DNA from: an uncultured Moraxella sp.
Lineage (GTDB): Bacteria; Pseudomonadota; Gammaproteobacteria; Pseudomonadales; Moraxellaceae
Assembly (NCBI GenBank): GCA_937889485.1
Contig: CALAPG010000365.1
Span: 1 to 14,842 of the forward strand
Direction: 5' to 3'
Length of the DNA stretch: 14,842 nucleotides
The notes beneath the pieces are model-generated. The model saw nothing but the letters and a program-made list of their open reading frames with translations. It searched no databases and was not told where the DNA came from. The position numbers were made by a program, and so were the translations under genes. This document shows, one piece after another, positions 14,528 to 14,842 of this stretch (positions are counted from its first letter, which is position 1; each line of letters starts with the position of its first letter).

Positions 14528-14556
14528 TTGACAACATAAAAAAACATGTTAATATA
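14528..14556 (+). promoter_or_regulatory. rrn promoter P2
   Basis: Perfect TTGACA (14528-14533) with TAATAT (14550-14555, 16-bp spacer) or AATATA (17-bp) as the -10. The discriminator GCGACC just downstream is GC-rich, a hallmark of stringently controlled rRNA promoters. Confidence 0.75.
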
Positions 14557-14610
14557 GCGACCTCTTAACGACATACCAGACGATGGATGTTGATAATTAA
14601 ATAACAACGA

Positions 14611-14629
14611 ACACAAGAACAACTTGTGT
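14611..14629 (+). promoter_or_regulatory. boxB-type antitermination hairpin in the rrn leader
   Basis: ACACAAG-AACAA-CTTGTGT is a perfect 7-bp stem with a 5-nt loop, located 6 nt before the boxA-like sequence. E. coli rrn leaders have the same boxB-then-boxA order. Confidence 0.6.
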
Positions 14630-14634
14630 GGATT

Positions 14635-14646
14635 TTCACTTTAATA
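14635..14646 (+). promoter_or_regulatory. boxA-like Nus antitermination element
   Basis: TTCACTTTAATA matches the E. coli rrn boxA TGCTCTTTAACA at 9 of 12 positions, keeping the core CTTTAA. Its place after a boxB hairpin and before 16S supports a role in binding NusB/NusE. Confidence 0.55.
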
Positions 14647-14718
14647 CGAATAGATTAAGGCTTAATTAATTTAGTATTAGAGTTTAAATACTCGTAAGTT
14701 TATTTGAGCGAAGTACAG

Positions 14719-14755
14719 TAAATAAATTAATTGGGTCAAAGAAATTAATTATTTA
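14719..14755 (+). repeat. AT-rich hairpin upstream of 16S rRNA
   Basis: TAAATAAATTAATT (14719-14732) pairs with AATTAATTATTTA (14743-14755): 13 bp with a single bulged A and a 10-nt loop. It lies 37 nt before the 16S 5' end and may be a leader processing or folding structure. Confidence 0.5.
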
Positions 14756-14792
14756 TAGAGCCGTTTACGGGGATATAGATAATAGAGAGATT

Positions 14793-14842
14793 AAACTGAA
14801 GAGTTTGATCATGGCTCAGATTGAACGCTGGCGGCAGGCTTA
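14793..14842 (+). rRNA. rrs: 16S ribosomal RNA, 5' end (partial at right edge)
   Basis: The sequence begins AAACTGAAGAGTTTGATCATG, and continues through GGCTCAG and ATTGAACGCTGGCGGCAGG, the universal 5' end of bacterial 16S rRNA. The mature end is set by alignment with E. coli (AAATTGAAGAG); the gene runs off the right edge. The GGCAGGCTTA ending is a gammaproteobacterial form. Confidence 0.98.

Larger units (their letters stand above)
14348..14792 (+). other. rRNA operon promoter and leader region
   Basis: No protein gene is present. The 445 bp hold two sigma70 promoters 129 bp apart, two small hairpins between them, and a leader of about 230 nt from P2 to 16S with boxB- and boxA-like elements and an AT-rich hairpin. 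No terminator for menA is visible before P1. Confidence 0.85.

Noticed and set aside
14556..14568. CCTCTTAACGA near P2 as the boxA element
   Set aside because: It lies at the P2 start site, too early for a leader boxA, and a better match follows the boxB hairpin at 14635-14646.

Overview
This window looks like ordinary chromosome from a gammaproteobacterium, most likely a member of the Moraxellaceae (Moraxella or Psychrobacter type). The reasons are moderate GC content, gammaproteobacterial protein families (ThrRS, cN-I nucleotidase, YjcH/ActP, OmpR, Tex) and the start of a gammaproteobacterial 16S rRNA gene at the right edge. The taxonomic call is an inference; no database was searched.

Layout, left to right. 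(1) 1-435, minus strand: the N-terminal part of threonyl-tRNA synthetase (thrS), running off the left edge. Its roughly 160-nt leader holds a hairpin that resembles a tRNA-Thr anticodon arm. (2) 781-1812, plus: a cytosolic 5'-nucleotidase of the cN-I family, ending at a strong bidirectional terminator. (3) 1881-3990, minus: yjcH-actP, an acetate uptake pair without acs beside it. (4) 4411-6393, minus: a compact cluster of a GbsR/MarR-type regulator, a small AT-rich four-helix membrane protein of unknown function, and a YfcH-type nucleotide-sugar epimerase homologue. A 20-bp palindrome covers the regulator's probable -35 element. (5) 6753-8367, plus: an enoyl-CoA hydratase/isomerase followed 7 bp later by an NRDE (TANGO2-like) protein. 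(6) 8364-10228, minus: an OmpR-type response regulator followed by a COG0523 (CobW-like) metallochaperone GTPase, whose stop codon interlocks with that of the NRDE gene. (7) 10803-14347, plus: tex, then a MenA-like prenyltransferase. (8) 14348-14842, plus: rRNA operon control region with tandem promoters P1 and P2, a boxB-type hairpin, a boxA-like element, a long AT hairpin and the first bases of 16S rRNA.

Functionally this is mostly housekeeping: translation (thrS, rrn), nucleotide salvage, acetate uptake, CoA-thioester metabolism, metal handling, envelope or osmotic signalling and RNA-linked transcription quality. I see no insertion sequence, prophage, CRISPR array, tRNA gene or toxin-antitoxin pair. 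The most interesting material is regulatory: the predicted thrS operator, the palindrome at the GbsR-like promoter, the palindrome near the yjcH-actP start site, the rrn antitermination signals, and the hairpin between tex and menA. The least explained gene is the AT-rich membrane protein at 5383-5862.
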